DNA of 45,368 nt from Planctomycetaceae bacterium (lineage in GTDB: Bacteria > Planctomycetota > Planctomycetia > Pirellulales > Pirellulaceae), in NCBI GenBank assembly GCA_002726515.1, contig PBTE01000020.1, positions 1-45,368 of the forward strand. The letters are read 5' to 3'. Below the pieces are notes generated by a model that did not search any database, was not told the DNA's origin, and worked only from the letters and a program-made list of their open reading frames with translations. Shown one piece after another: positions 16,947-25,686 of this stretch; position 1 is the stretch's first letter, and the number at the start of each line of letters is the position of its first letter. Position numbers and translations under genes: made by a program.

Positions 16947-17992
16947 CGCGTTTGAAACAAAACATACCTGCTGATGAATACCGAACCCCGTTTTATGTCG
17001 GGGTTGACATCGGTGGTACGTCCATCAAGATCGGGATTGTTGACGATCTCGGCCGGTCCGTGGCCGATGCCAGGATTCCCACGCAGGCACAAGTATCTCC
17101 CGAACCGGTTGTTGGCGAAATTCGGTTGGCTATCGAGCGACTGGTTGCGGCAAAGCACCTTCAGATGTCAGACGTTGTTGCGGTAGGAGTGGGTGCCCCG
17201 GGACCGATTGACATTCCGGCAGGACGACTTGGTACCCCTTTCAATCTGCCGGGCTGGCACCATTTTCCCATTTGTGATCGCCTGTTCGATGCACTGGAAA
17301 AACCCATTGCGTTTGCCAACGATGCCAATGCGGCCGCCTTTGGCGAGTACTGGGTTGGAAGTGGGCGAGACTACAACAGCATCGTCCTGTTTACGTTGGG
17401 AACTGGTATTGGGGCAGGGATTATCGTGAATGGCGGTTCGATTGATGGCGAAAACAGCCTGGGTTCCGAATGTGGTCACATGATCATTGATAGTCAGAAA
17501 GATGCCCGAATTTGTTCATGTGGTCTTCGTGGTCACTTGGAGGCCTATACCAGTGCGACCTCAGTCATTCATCGGGTGAACGAAGCGTTGCAATCAGGGA
17601 AAAGTAGTTCTGTGATCGACCGCGTCGCAGCGGGAGAACCATTGAGCACGTTCATGCTCTTTGAAGAAGCTGAACGAGGAGACCCGTTGTCGCTCGACAT
17701 AATCCTGCAGACAGCCTATTATCTTTCCATCGGAATTGTAAACGTGCTGTATGCGGTTGACCCGGGCGCGGTGTTTTTGGGAGGGGCCATGGATTTCGGA
17801 GGAAGAGCTGCGACCACGGGAAAACGTTTTCTGGAAACGTTACGTGCCGAAGTCGAACGACGCGTATTTCCGACGATTGCCCAAAATCTAAACCTTGATT
17901 TTGCTGCCTTAGGCGGAGCTGCAGGTTACATTGGTGCTGCCGGAATTGCGCGAAAAAGTACTCTCGCAAGTGCCAATGGCGATTCCAGTTGA
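16943..17992 (+). CDS. ROK-family sugar kinase (glucokinase-like)
   Basis: 349 residues. The N-terminal phosphate-binding motif VGVDIGGTSIKIGIVDD lies at about 13-29. The catalytic block FANDANAAAFGEYWVG is at about 123-138, followed by TLGTGIGAGIIVNGG. The ROK zinc motif appears as CSCGLRGHLEAY (about 192-203), where the third Cys of the usual C-x-C-G-x-x-G-C-x-E is His. His can also bind zinc, and this variant is known among glucokinase-like ROK proteins. The expected reaction is ATP-dependent phosphorylation of glucose or a related sugar in the cytoplasm; there is no helix-turn-helix domain, so it is not a ROK repressor. It starts inside the stop of the CinA/NMNAT gene and is probably co-translated with it. 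Confidence 0.85.
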   Translation: MTRLKQNIPADEYRTPFYVGVDIGGTSIKIGIVDDLGRSVADARIPTQAQVSPEPVVGEIRLAIERLVAAKHLQMSDVVAVGVGAPGPIDIPAGRLGTPFNLPGWHHFPICDRLFDALEKPIAFANDANAAAFGEYWVGSGRDYNSIVLFTLGTGIGAGIIVNGGSIDGENSLGSECGHMIIDSQKDARICSCGLRGHLEAYTSATSVIHRVNEALQSGKSSSVIDRVAAGEPLSTFMLFEEAERGDPLSLDIILQTAYYLSIGIVNVLYAVDPGAVFLGGAMDFGGRAATTGKRFLETLRAEVERRVFPTIAQNLNLDFAALGGAAGYIGAAGIARKSTLASANGDSS

Positions 17993-18148
17993 GCGTCTTG
18001 CGAGGGATCGGATGCGGCACGAAGCAACCGTGGTCCGGGGAGAGACGCGGGGAATGCCTGCGAGATTGTTCCCATGTGATTTTTGTCTTCAATCCATAAC
18101 TTGTGAAACCTGAAGCCTGCCTCTTGTACTCCGACTTGCGACTCCCCC

Positions 18149-19954
18149 ATGGACTGCCAACAGATACGTAATTTCTCGATTATTGCCCACATCGATCATG
18201 GGAAAAGCACCCTCGCTGATCGATTGCTGGAAGGGACAGGTGCTGTCGAGAAGCGAGAGATGAAGGATCAATTACTGGACGACATGGAGTTGGAGCGTGA
18301 GCGCGGGATCACTATCAAAGCGCGAGCCGTGGCGATCAGGCATCGTCTGGACGGAAAAACTTATGAGCTCAATCTGATCGACACGCCGGGGCATGTCGAT
18401 TTTCATTACGAAGTCTCGCGGTCTCTGACATGCTGTGAAGGTGCACTGTTGCTGGTCGATGCGTTTCAGGGTGTGGAGGCTCAGACGGTGGCGAACGCCT
18501 ACGCAGCGATGGAAAATAACTTAACGATCATTCCCGTCATGAATAAGATCGATTTGAACCATGCACGCCCGGTGGAAGTCGCTGAAGAGGTGGAACAGGC
18601 TTTGGCTATCCCGACGGATGAAATTGTCAAAGTGAGTGCAAAGACCGGGTTTGGAATTGACGAGCTCTTACGGGCAATAATCGACCACATCCCTGCACCG
18701 CAGGGCCGTCCCGAGGCTCCGCTGCAAGCCATGGTGTTTGACTCTCACTACGACGAGTACCGGGGCGCTATCACTTACGTCCGGATCATGAACGGTACGG
18801 TTCAGCGTGGTCAAAAAATCCGCTTCTTGCGGGGTGGGACCGTGCACGAGGTTCACGAGATTGGGCAATTTGTTCCGGGACCGAGGCCCACCGAACAACT
18901 CGCAGCAGGCCAAGTGGGATATCTCATTTGCAATATCAAGTCTTTGGACCTGGTTCACATCGGGGATACTGTCAGCGTGCCCGGCGACTTGGGCGTGGAG
19001 GCACTCGCCGGTTATCAGGAACCACAAAGGATGGTCTATTGTGGACTCTACCCTTCCGATGGCCAGGACTTCGAGGAACTCCGGGATGCCTTGAACAAAC
19101 TTGCGATCAATGATCCGAGTTTCGAGTTCGAGCCTGAAACGAGCGATGCGTTGGGTTTTGGATTTCGCTGCGGGTTTTTGGGTTTACTCCATATGGAAAT
19201 TGTTCAACAAAGATTGGAGCAAGAATCGGACGTTGACCTGGTTCAGACAGCTCCCAATGTGACCTACGAAGTCGTTCTCAAAACGGGTGAAGTGTTGCAG
19301 ATTCACAAACCCCAGGAAGTGCCCGATGTGGGTGATATCGAAGAGTTTCGGCATCCCATCGCAAAAGTTTCCATTGTGGTACCTTCGGAATATATCGGTC
19401 CGGTGATGAAACTTTGCCAGGAACGACGTGGCAACCAGTTGAACACCGAATACCTTTCGCCACTCCGCGCCATGCTGACCTATGAGATGCCGTTGGCGGA
19501 GGTCATCTATGATCTGCATGACAAGCTGAAAAGCGCTTCGCGTGGTTACGGAACCATGAATTACGAATTTGTGGCTTATCGACCGGAGGATTTGATCCGC
19601 CTTGATATTCTCGTTAACGGAAATCGTGTCGATGCATTGGCTATTATCTGTGACCGAACGGATGCGGATCGCCGTGGTCGGGCCGTAGTAACAAAGTTGA
19701 AAAAGGAAATCGAGCGTCACATGTTCGAGGTGGCGGTGCAAGCCGCTATCGGTTCACGCGTGATCGCACGGGAAACAGTGCCTGCGCTCCGCAAGAACGT
19801 GACCGCGAAGTGTTACGGAGGTGACATCACTCGAAAAAGAAAACTGTGGGCAAAACAAAGAGAGGGCAAAAAACGCATGAAGTCAATCGGTCAGGTGGAT
19901 ATCCCCCAGAAAGCATTCATGGCTGTTCTGGATAAGGGTAGTGACAAGTCTTAG
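18149..19954 (+). CDS. lepA: Elongation factor 4 (LepA)
   Basis: 601 residues, normal length. GTPase motifs are complete: AHIDHGKST (G1, about 13-21), RGIT (G2), DTPGH (G3) and NKID (G4). The LepA-specific C-terminal domain is present, with RKRKLWAKQREGKKRMKSIG near residue 570. LepA is a ribosome-binding translational GTPase that acts during initiation and elongation under stress and ionic imbalance. The next gene, a signal peptidase relative, starts 23 bases after the stop. The lepA-lepB order is widely conserved in bacteria, so co-transcription is likely. Confidence 0.97.
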   Translation: MDCQQIRNFSIIAHIDHGKSTLADRLLEGTGAVEKREMKDQLLDDMELERERGITIKARAVAIRHRLDGKTYELNLIDTPGHVDFHYEVSRSLTCCEGALLLVDAFQGVEAQTVANAYAAMENNLTIIPVMNKIDLNHARPVEVAEEVEQALAIPTDEIVKVSAKTGFGIDELLRAIIDHIPAPQGRPEAPLQAMVFDSHYDEYRGAITYVRIMNGTVQRGQKIRFLRGGTVHEVHEIGQFVPGPRPTEQLAAGQVGYLICNIKSLDLVHIGDTVSVPGDLGVEALAGYQEPQRMVYCGLYPSDGQDFEELRDALNKLAINDPSFEFEPETSDALGFGFRCGFLGLLHMEIVQQRLEQESDVDLVQTAPNVTYEVVLKTGEVLQIHKPQEVPDVGDIEEFRHPIAKVSIVVPSEYIGPVMKLCQERRGNQLNTEYLSPLRAMLTYEMPLAEVIYDLHDKLKSASRGYGTMNYEFVAYRPEDLIRLDILVNGNRVDALAIICDRTDADRRGRAVVTKLKKEIERHMFEVAVQAAIGSRVIARETVPALRKNVTAKCYGGDITRKRKLWAKQREGKKRMKSIGQVDIPQKAFMAVLDKGSDKS

Positions 19955-19977
19955 GGACTCCTTGCAAGATAAACGTC

Positions 19978-21321
19978 GTGTCTGCTGGCAACAAATACGG
20001 ATTACTGTTCTTGGCCGTTTGCGGATTGTTGTTGTTTTGTGGACTGGGTCATTACTTCTTCGGGCCAATCACGCCGGTCCGATTTCGCGCGGCCGGTGGT
20101 TCGATGGCGCCCTTTGTGATGGGACCTCACTCCCGGTCGGTGTGCCCCGATTGTCGATTTACGTTTTCTGTTGGTGTCGATACTTCAGTCGACCTTAACG
20201 ACCGTATCTGTCCCAACTGTGGTAACCGTTTTCCGGTCTCCGGGGCTATTTCCATCCTGCCGGGTGACCCGATCCGACTTCTTCCCTACAGTAAAACCGG
20301 GGGTCCCCGCCGCTGGGATCCGATCATGTTAAAAACATCCCAACCACCCGGTTCATTCACGCTGAAACGGATTGTTGGCCTCCCAGGTGAACGGCTAGTC
20401 ATTCGAAAGGGAGATGTTTTTATCAACGGTCGTGTCGTCAGCAAAAATCTACAGCAACGACGTGAGATGGCCATGCTGGTTCATGACAATGGACACGCTC
20501 CTTCTGAACTTGGCCAGCCGACTCCGTGGCAACCGCAGAATCCACACACGGATTGGAAGAGGCAGCAAGGAAAATGGTATTACCGGGCCGTTTCCGATTC
20601 GCCCGTCCGACAAAAGCCTCCCACCGATTCGGTTCGGGAAAAGCCGGACTGGCTTGTCTTTCAACAGTACGACGACTCGTTGCTGACTGGTCGACGATTC
20701 GTTGAAAGTGGAATGGATGACTACTTCTCCTACAATCAGGGGACATCGTTTCGACGACATTGGGTCAGCGATGTGTGGTTACGGTGTCAGGTTGCGATGC
20801 TGGGGACCGGGAGCCTGCGCTTGCGGGTTGATAACGGTCGGGTGCAACTGGAAGCTTCCTTGAAACCTGATCAGGGCCGAATGGGGCTGAGTCTTTCCAC
20901 CAGTCGCTCGGAGCTGAATCTTTCGGCCGTGCATGCTGACCTCGAATCGCTGCGTTCTGATCTCGTCATTGAAGTTGGATTCTGTGATGGACAAGGATTC
21001 GTCAGTGTGGCGGACCAGGAATTGGTCATCCCGCTTCCCAGACAATCCGGTGTTTTCCAACCTCAGTCTCGCCCTTTTGCGGTGGCCGCCAAGCAAACGG
21101 AGCTGACCATCGATTCGTTGAAGGTTTATCGTGACGTCTACTACTTGGCCCCTAATGGTTCGAATCAAGACTGGTCCCCGGAGCGACCGTTGGCAGGCGA
21201 CGAGTATTTTTTATTGGGAGATAATGCGCAAGTGTCGGTCGACAGTCGACACTGGAAAGCGAGTCCTCACCCGGGCCGCAAGTCCCTGTTAGGAAAGGCA
21301 TTGAAGGGCAAAAAAAATTAA
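19978..21321 (+). CDS. Type I signal peptidase homologue with zinc ribbon and large insertion
   Basis: 447 residues. The GTG at 19978 is the only plausible start, because an in-frame TGA lies at 19942-19944. One N-terminal membrane segment (about 7-25) precedes the catalytic Ser42 in GGSMAPFVMG. The general-base Lys130 is in FTLKRIVGLPGE, and the late GDNAQVSVDSRHW motif (box E) is near residue 407. Between the Ser and Lys boxes is a zinc ribbon, Cys56-x-x-Cys59 and Cys78-x-x-Cys81. Between the Lys box and box E are about 240 extra residues, predicted beta-rich and jelly-roll-like. Ordinary S26 signal peptidases are 200-350 residues and lack both. It follows lepA after 23 bases. It is shorter than its downstream paralogue and ends GKALKGKKN instead of the usual GKALFIYWP, so it may have diverged in function. 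Confidence 0.82.
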   Translation: MSAGNKYGLLFLAVCGLLLFCGLGHYFFGPITPVRFRAAGGSMAPFVMGPHSRSVCPDCRFTFSVGVDTSVDLNDRICPNCGNRFPVSGAISILPGDPIRLLPYSKTGGPRRWDPIMLKTSQPPGSFTLKRIVGLPGERLVIRKGDVFINGRVVSKNLQQRREMAMLVHDNGHAPSELGQPTPWQPQNPHTDWKRQQGKWYYRAVSDSPVRQKPPTDSVREKPDWLVFQQYDDSLLTGRRFVESGMDDYFSYNQGTSFRRHWVSDVWLRCQVAMLGTGSLRLRVDNGRVQLEASLKPDQGRMGLSLSTSRSELNLSAVHADLESLRSDLVIEVGFCDGQGFVSVADQELVIPLPRQSGVFQPQSRPFAVAAKQTELTIDSLKVYRDVYYLAPNGSNQDWSPERPLAGDEYFLLGDNAQVSVDSRHWKASPHPGRKSLLGKALKGKKN

Positions 21322-21732
21322 CCCCAGAAATTGCTAGCTAGGACAACCGGAGTGACGAATGAGAGACAATTTTGGGGAAATTGAATGGCTGTGAGTCACT
21401 TTGTCAATCCTTAGCCCCGCACGCCGACATCGATTCAGAGTCTGATGAAGCCACACTTACATACCAGCATCCCGGATTTTTCGTTATATTTGGACGTCTC
21501 CTGGCGAGCTGTGTGATGAGGGTAGCTCCAGGAGTACTCAACCTTTCCGTCCGTTGCCCCGTAGAGAAAGATGTGTCCCGGTTGGAGTTGGCCATCAGCA
21601 GATGGACTCGTGGGTCGGCAGCCCGGGGGAACCAGAACCACCGCACCCGGATTTGTCGCAGCAACCCACAGCATGATTTTTCCAGACGCGGGACGCGGCT
21701 GCTTTGACGGTTAACCCGGATCGAAATCAACG
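21322..21732. other. 411-base gap between the two signal peptidase genes
   Basis: No plus-strand gene is supported here. Two overlapping minus-strand frames (21404-21787 and 21435-21674) are open but run antisense to the operon, and their products show no domain. The gap may hold a separate promoter for the second signal peptidase. Confidence 0.5.
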
Positions 21733-23496
21733 ATGAATTCCAAGAAAAGTAAAACGAAATATCACGCAGCGAGAACCTTCTCCACAAAAACTGGTGAACC
21801 CGAGGCGACTTGTTACGAGGATGGTCACGGGGATGGTGGATGGTTCAGTCTTCCAGGCAAGTTTTTTTCCGACTCAGGTACCCGGGAAACGGTTGAGTCA
21901 GTTGTTGTTGCCTTCATTTTAGCCTTCTTGTTTCGGACGTTTGAAGCAGAAGCCTTTGTGATTCCCACTGGGTCCATGGCACCCACGTTGCAGGGCAGGC
22001 ATAAGGATGTGGAGTGTCCGGAATGTGAAATCAATTATCGAGCGGGTGCCAGCCAGGAGAATCCTGACCAGAACCCACCGACGCCTGTCTTACGGTGCGT
22101 TTGTCCCAACTGCGGTTTCGTCATGGATTGTACGAGCGAAAGGAGTCGAAATCAGCACGACCGCATGGAACGGACCTATAGTGGTGATCGCATCCTGGTC
22201 AGTAAACTCGCCTACGAAATTGACGAGCCAGAACGTTGGGACGTGATCGTCTTCAAGTATCCGGGCAATGCCAAGATGAACTACATCAAGCGCCTGGTCG
22301 GCTTGCCAAATGAGACGGTGAAGCTGCAATACGGTGACGTGTTCGTTAAATCAAATGAGGGAAATAAAGCTTCCGAATTTCGAATCGCGCGCAAACCACC
22401 TGAAAAGATTCAAGCCATGCTGCAATTGGTTCATGACAATCAGCATGAAGCTAAAAAATTGATTGAAGAAGATTGGCCGAAACGATGGTCAACAGAACCA
22501 GTAAAGGAACCTTCCGAATGGAAAGAGCGCGAATTGCCTTCCGACCATGTCAAGTCCGGTAGAGTTCGGCAGCAGTGGTCGATCGACTCCAAGCAAACCG
22601 ACAAGTTTGACTTCATTCGCTATCATCATTACACGCCGAACACAAAGGGAAACCTGGGCTGGCGTCAAGCTAGTGAGATTGACCCCCAAAGGGCCAGTAA
22701 TCAAAGGGCCAGTAATATCGAGGATTTCTACGAATACAATATGTCAATGCCAACACCCGGCGGCCTGAACTGGGTAGGTGGTCTGGCGTGGGTCGGAGAT
22801 CTGGCATTGGAAGCAAGTGTTGAAATATTGAGCGACGCGGGACAACTTCGCTGTGAATTGGTAGAAGGAGGTCACTTCTTTGTTTGCGACTTTAATGTCG
22901 AAACAGGGTCAGTGACGCTCAGTATTGATGAAGGAAAATCTCAATTTGTCGACATCGATGAGCAGCCAGACGGTGTACAACGTGTCGCTGATACGAAAAT
23001 GAAGGGACCCGGCGGGTACGAATTTACACTGGCCAATATAGACGACCAGTTGGTGCTGTGGATCAATGGATCGCTGGTCGAGTTCGATGGTCCGACAGCT
23101 TATGCCCCGTTGGACAATCACAAGCAAAAGAAAGCTGATCTGGCCCCGGTTGGCTTGGGCGCCTGCGGGGTGAGTCTGAAGGTTAACAGTCTCCGCGTTC
23201 ACCGGGATGTCTATTACCTTCCTGTCAAAGACGACTATCGTGTTTCCTACGATACACTAAGAAGGAACTCCAATCGTCAAGTTGAATTTAAAACGGGGGA
23301 TGGACATTTCTTCGTATTGGGTGACAACAGTCCTGCCAGTAAAGATAGCAGACTGTGGAAAGAAAATCCTGGTGACAGGCACTATGTCGAACGGAAATTA
23401 CTGATCGGAAAAGCATTATTCATTTATTGGCCGCATGCCCGCACGGACCTTTTTCCAATGTGCCCCAACTTTTCACGGATGGGTTTTGTGCGGTAG
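21733..23496 (+). CDS. lepB: Signal peptidase I with zinc ribbon and large insertion
   Basis: 587 residues. An N-terminal cytoplasmic tail is followed by one membrane segment (about 52-70, ETVESVVVAFILAFLFRTF). Catalytic Ser81 is in IPTGSMAPTL and Lys186 in MNYIKRLVGLPNE, and the box-E motif GDNSPASKDSRLW and C-terminal GKALFIYWPHA are intact, so this is expected to be the active leader peptidase. Between Ser and Lys lies a zinc-ribbon-like insertion with Cys95-x-x-Cys98 and Cys124-x-x-Cys127. Between Lys and box E lie about 340 extra residues ending in a beta-rich module (about 350-495) like the one in the upstream paralogue. It cleaves signal peptides of exported proteins at the outer face of the inner membrane. 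An in-frame 15-base duplication at 22687-22716 lies in the insertion. Confidence 0.9.
   Translation: MNSKKSKTKYHAARTFSTKTGEPEATCYEDGHGDGGWFSLPGKFFSDSGTRETVESVVVAFILAFLFRTFEAEAFVIPTGSMAPTLQGRHKDVECPECEINYRAGASQENPDQNPPTPVLRCVCPNCGFVMDCTSERSRNQHDRMERTYSGDRILVSKLAYEIDEPERWDVIVFKYPGNAKMNYIKRLVGLPNETVKLQYGDVFVKSNEGNKASEFRIARKPPEKIQAMLQLVHDNQHEAKKLIEEDWPKRWSTEPVKEPSEWKERELPSDHVKSGRVRQQWSIDSKQTDKFDFIRYHHYTPNTKGNLGWRQASEIDPQRASNQRASNIEDFYEYNMSMPTPGGLNWVGGLAWVGDLALEASVEILSDAGQLRCELVEGGHFFVCDFNVETGSVTLSIDEGKSQFVDIDEQPDGVQRVADTKMKGPGGYEFTLANIDDQLVLWINGSLVEFDGPTAYAPLDNHKQKKADLAPVGLGACGVSLKVNSLRVHRDVYYLPVKDDYRVSYDTLRRNSNRQVEFKTGDGHFFVLGDNSPASKDSRLWKENPGDRHYVERKLLIGKALFIYWPHARTDLFPMCPNFSRMGFVR
22687..22716 (+). 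repeat. In-frame 15-base tandem duplication inside lepB
   Basis: The unit caaagggccagtaat is repeated exactly (22687-22701 and 22702-22716), giving QRASN twice in the protein. It sits in the large insertion between the catalytic Lys box and box E and keeps the frame. Confidence 0.9.
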
Positions 23497-23582
23497 CCAG
23501 GTGAGTGCAGAATGGCCTTCGAGCTATTTCGATCAGCGATCATCGTTTGCCGGTTTGTTCCTAGCCAACAAGGACTCTGATT

Positions 23583-24386
23583 ATGCCTGTTCTCGAAGCA
23601 CTCGGCCTGGGCAAAACGTATGGTGGGCGCCGAGTAGTCGATGGTGTCGACTTTGCCGTGGAATCGGGAGAAATTGTGGGGCTGTTGGGGCCCAACGGTG
23701 CCGGCAAGACCACCTGCTTTCGCATCATTTGTGGAATGATCGAGCCCCAAGAGGGACGAGTCATTTTGAACGACTTGGACATTACCAAGTGGCCCATGTA
23801 CCGTCGTGCTCGTGATGGGGGAATGGGTTATTTGGCGCAAGAATCAAGTGTCTTTCGATCTCTCACCGTGCAACAGAATCTGTTGGCCATGATGGAGATG
23901 CTGGGTGTCGGCTACAAAGCCAGGAAGCGGCGCTGTAACGAGTTGCTGGAGGATTTTAATATCACTCATATCCGCAAGTCGAAGGCGGTGTCGTTGTCCG
24001 GTGGCGAACGGAGAAGGCTTGAGATTGCACGACTTTTGATTTCCAATCCCGAGGTTATTCTTCTGGACGAACCGTTTACCGGTATCGACCCGGTGACCAT
24101 CGACAGTATTCAAGTGATCATCCGCGACCTAAAAGACAAGGGCATCTCCATTCTGATCACCGATCACCAGGTTCGTGAAACCCTGGCCATTACTGATCGG
24201 AGCTATGTGATCCGTGACGGAAAAGTTCTTTGCCAGGGTACGCCTTCCGAAGTGGTACAGCATCCCGAGGCACGGAAACATTACTTTGGAGAAGGTATCA
24301 ATATTGGCGCTGAAGAGCCATCCCCGCCACCCGCTTGGTCCCATTCCGCAGAGCAGTCTGGAGAATTAGAGCGCCAGAAGCCTTAG
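23583..24386 (+). CDS. lptB: LPS-export ABC transporter ATPase
   Basis: 267 residues. Walker A is GPNGAGKTT (about 36-44), the Q-loop segment MGYLAQESSVFRSLTV is at about 81-96 and is typical of LptB, the signature is LSGGERRRLEIARLL (about 137-151), Walker B is VILLDEPFTGIDP, and the H-loop histidine is in ITDHQVRE. LptB powers LptFG in extracting lipopolysaccharide from the inner membrane. Its presence agrees with a diderm envelope. The last 30 residues, rich in Pro, Ser and Glu, extend beyond the usual LptB end. It lies 86 bases after lepB in the same direction; no lptA, lptC, lptF or lptG is nearby. Confidence 0.92.
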   Translation: MPVLEALGLGKTYGGRRVVDGVDFAVESGEIVGLLGPNGAGKTTCFRIICGMIEPQEGRVILNDLDITKWPMYRRARDGGMGYLAQESSVFRSLTVQQNLLAMMEMLGVGYKARKRRCNELLEDFNITHIRKSKAVSLSGGERRRLEIARLLISNPEVILLDEPFTGIDPVTIDSIQVIIRDLKDKGISILITDHQVRETLAITDRSYVIRDGKVLCQGTPSEVVQHPEARKHYFGEGINIGAEEPSPPPAWSHSAEQSGELERQKP

Positions 24387-24578
24387 CAGAAGTCTTCCCG
24401 TTTGCACGAATACTCCCCTGAGATTACGCTATGGAGAAGTAGAATTGTCTATACGCAGTGAGGGTGGCAGGAAAGAAGTGAGCCGGGTGTCTGACGCAGT
24501 TTGGATCCCTGGTCAGTACCGAGTCGCTCTTTCGACGACCAAAAAGTCCCAAGCATTTGTGAAGACAGTTGAACTGTG

Positions 24579-24989
24579 ATGGAATCATTTCCAGACAGAC
24601 CACCGTGGCCCGACTCGATTGACTCTTCCACGATCTTCTTGTTCCTCCTGTTGGCCGTGGGGCTTCCTCTGCTGGGTTACGTCTGCTGCTACCTCGACAT
24701 CAGGGCCTACTGGCGGTCTCTTCGACGTGTTCTGGTTCTGGCTACACACCTGGTTCCCGAAATACCCGCCTGGGCGCGGTGTGAAACTCCGTACTGCTTA
24801 AGAATTTTGGGATTACGGGCACCTTGTACGGAGACTGAGGCGAAGAAAGCCTATCGGCGTCTCGCGAAAGAAATGCATCCCGACCGAGGAGGGGATATCG
24901 ACCGGTTTCGAAACCTGGCCGAGCAGTTTGAAAAGGCGTTGCTTTACATTCGGGAAGAACGGTCGTTGTCGGAGGCAGAGTTTCATTGA
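24579..24989 (+). CDS. Membrane-anchored J-domain protein
   Basis: 136 residues from the ATG at 24579; a GTG directly before it is also possible. One membrane segment (about 19-38) is followed by a linker and a C-terminal J domain. In the J domain, LRILGLRAPCTETEAKKAYRRLAKEMHPDRGGD (about 74-106, shown here only to locate it) has the HPD triad at 100-102. J domains stimulate the ATPase of DnaK-type Hsp70 at a chosen site, here the membrane. There are no G/F or zinc-finger regions, so it is a class III J protein. Its partner is unknown. It follows lptB after 190 bases. A short inverted repeat ACAGTT-G-AACTGT (24565-24577) ends two bases before the ATG. Confidence 0.8.
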   Translation: MESFPDRPPWPDSIDSSTIFLFLLLAVGLPLLGYVCCYLDIRAYWRSLRRVLVLATHLVPEIPAWARCETPYCLRILGLRAPCTETEAKKAYRRLAKEMHPDRGGDIDRFRNLAEQFEKALLYIREERSLSEAEFH

Positions 24990-25123
24990 GGTGATCTGGT
25001 TCACAAATTCATGCGAGATGAGAGAGCCTCTTGTACGAAGCTCAATCCACCTCGCCACCGCTGCCCATCTCGATGCCAGGCCTTCGTCCAAAACTCCAGG
25101 ATGAGGGATATTCGACGCAAATT

Positions 25124-25505
25124 TCAATATGTCAGACTGTATTTTCTGGTAGATATTACAATGACCGCCCCACATGTCGCCGCATGGGTTTGTTTTACGA
25201 CACTCTTGCCCGCTTGGACGCGTGCAGAGTCGATCCGCCCGCGGACATTGTCCGGCTGAATCTCTCGCAATGATCGTTTGAGCGCTACCGGACCTTCGTA
25301 CTCATTGCCGTGATTCGAACCAAACGCCACAATACCCTGCCCTGTCAGCACTTCCGGTCCTACGGGTACCGCCAATGGAATCAGGTGGTCGCCCCAGATG
25401 CTGTCGTGTGCCAACGCAACCCAATAGTCGCCGACGACCCGGCGAGTCAAAATCAAGAGCTTGGGCTTGCGTGATCTGTTGCCCGATAGGGGTGAGCTTG
25501 CTCAT
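25124..25505 (-). pseudogene. Remnant of an AstE/AspA-type deacylase (frameshifted, truncated)
   Basis: On the minus strand an ATG at 25505 begins MSKLTPIGQQITQAQALDFDSPGR. Near 25435 the similarity moves to another phase, which reads GDYWVALAHDSIWGDHLIPL and then GSNHGNEYEGPVALKRSLRE and PDNVRGRI. The G-x-NHG-x-E-x-EG block is the zinc-site motif of the succinylglutamate desuccinylase/aspartoacylase family (about 320-360 residues). Only the first 80-90 family residues are recognisable. After RGRI the frame continues about 30 residues that I cannot place and stops at 25124, and further upstream sequence is occupied by the J-domain gene on the other strand. One frameshift plus loss of most of the enzyme indicates a pseudogene, unless an assembly error explains the shift. 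Confidence 0.6.
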
Positions 25506-25561
25506 GCGGGCAGTTTATCCGGAAGCGGTTGAGGAGTCATGGGCAGGTGCCTTGACTTTTC

Positions 25562-25613
25562 CCTGCAAAATGCAGGACAAAAGGAGATGTGGCCCTGTCA
25601 TCTTTTCACAGGG
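25562..25613. repeat. Two adjacent short hairpins upstream of the amidohydrolase gene
   Basis: CCTGCA-AAA-TGCAGG (25562-25576) and CCCTGT-nine bases-ACAGGG (25593-25613) are both perfect 6-bp stems within 52 bases. They lie between the deacylase remnant and the amidohydrolase start at 25687. Neither is followed by a T-run on either strand, so they are not intrinsic terminators. They may be leader structure or chance. Confidence 0.5.
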
Positions 25614-25686
25614 TTGTGAGATGCCAGCCGTCGTGGGTTTTTCGTTTTCAACAAATCGAGAAGCTCGGAATGGAAGCTGAAAGACC

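Noticed and set aside
21404-21787. Minus-strand frames of 127 and 79 codons between the two signal peptidase genes
   Set aside because: They run antisense to a compact plus-strand operon, overlap each other in different phases and show no recognisable domain.
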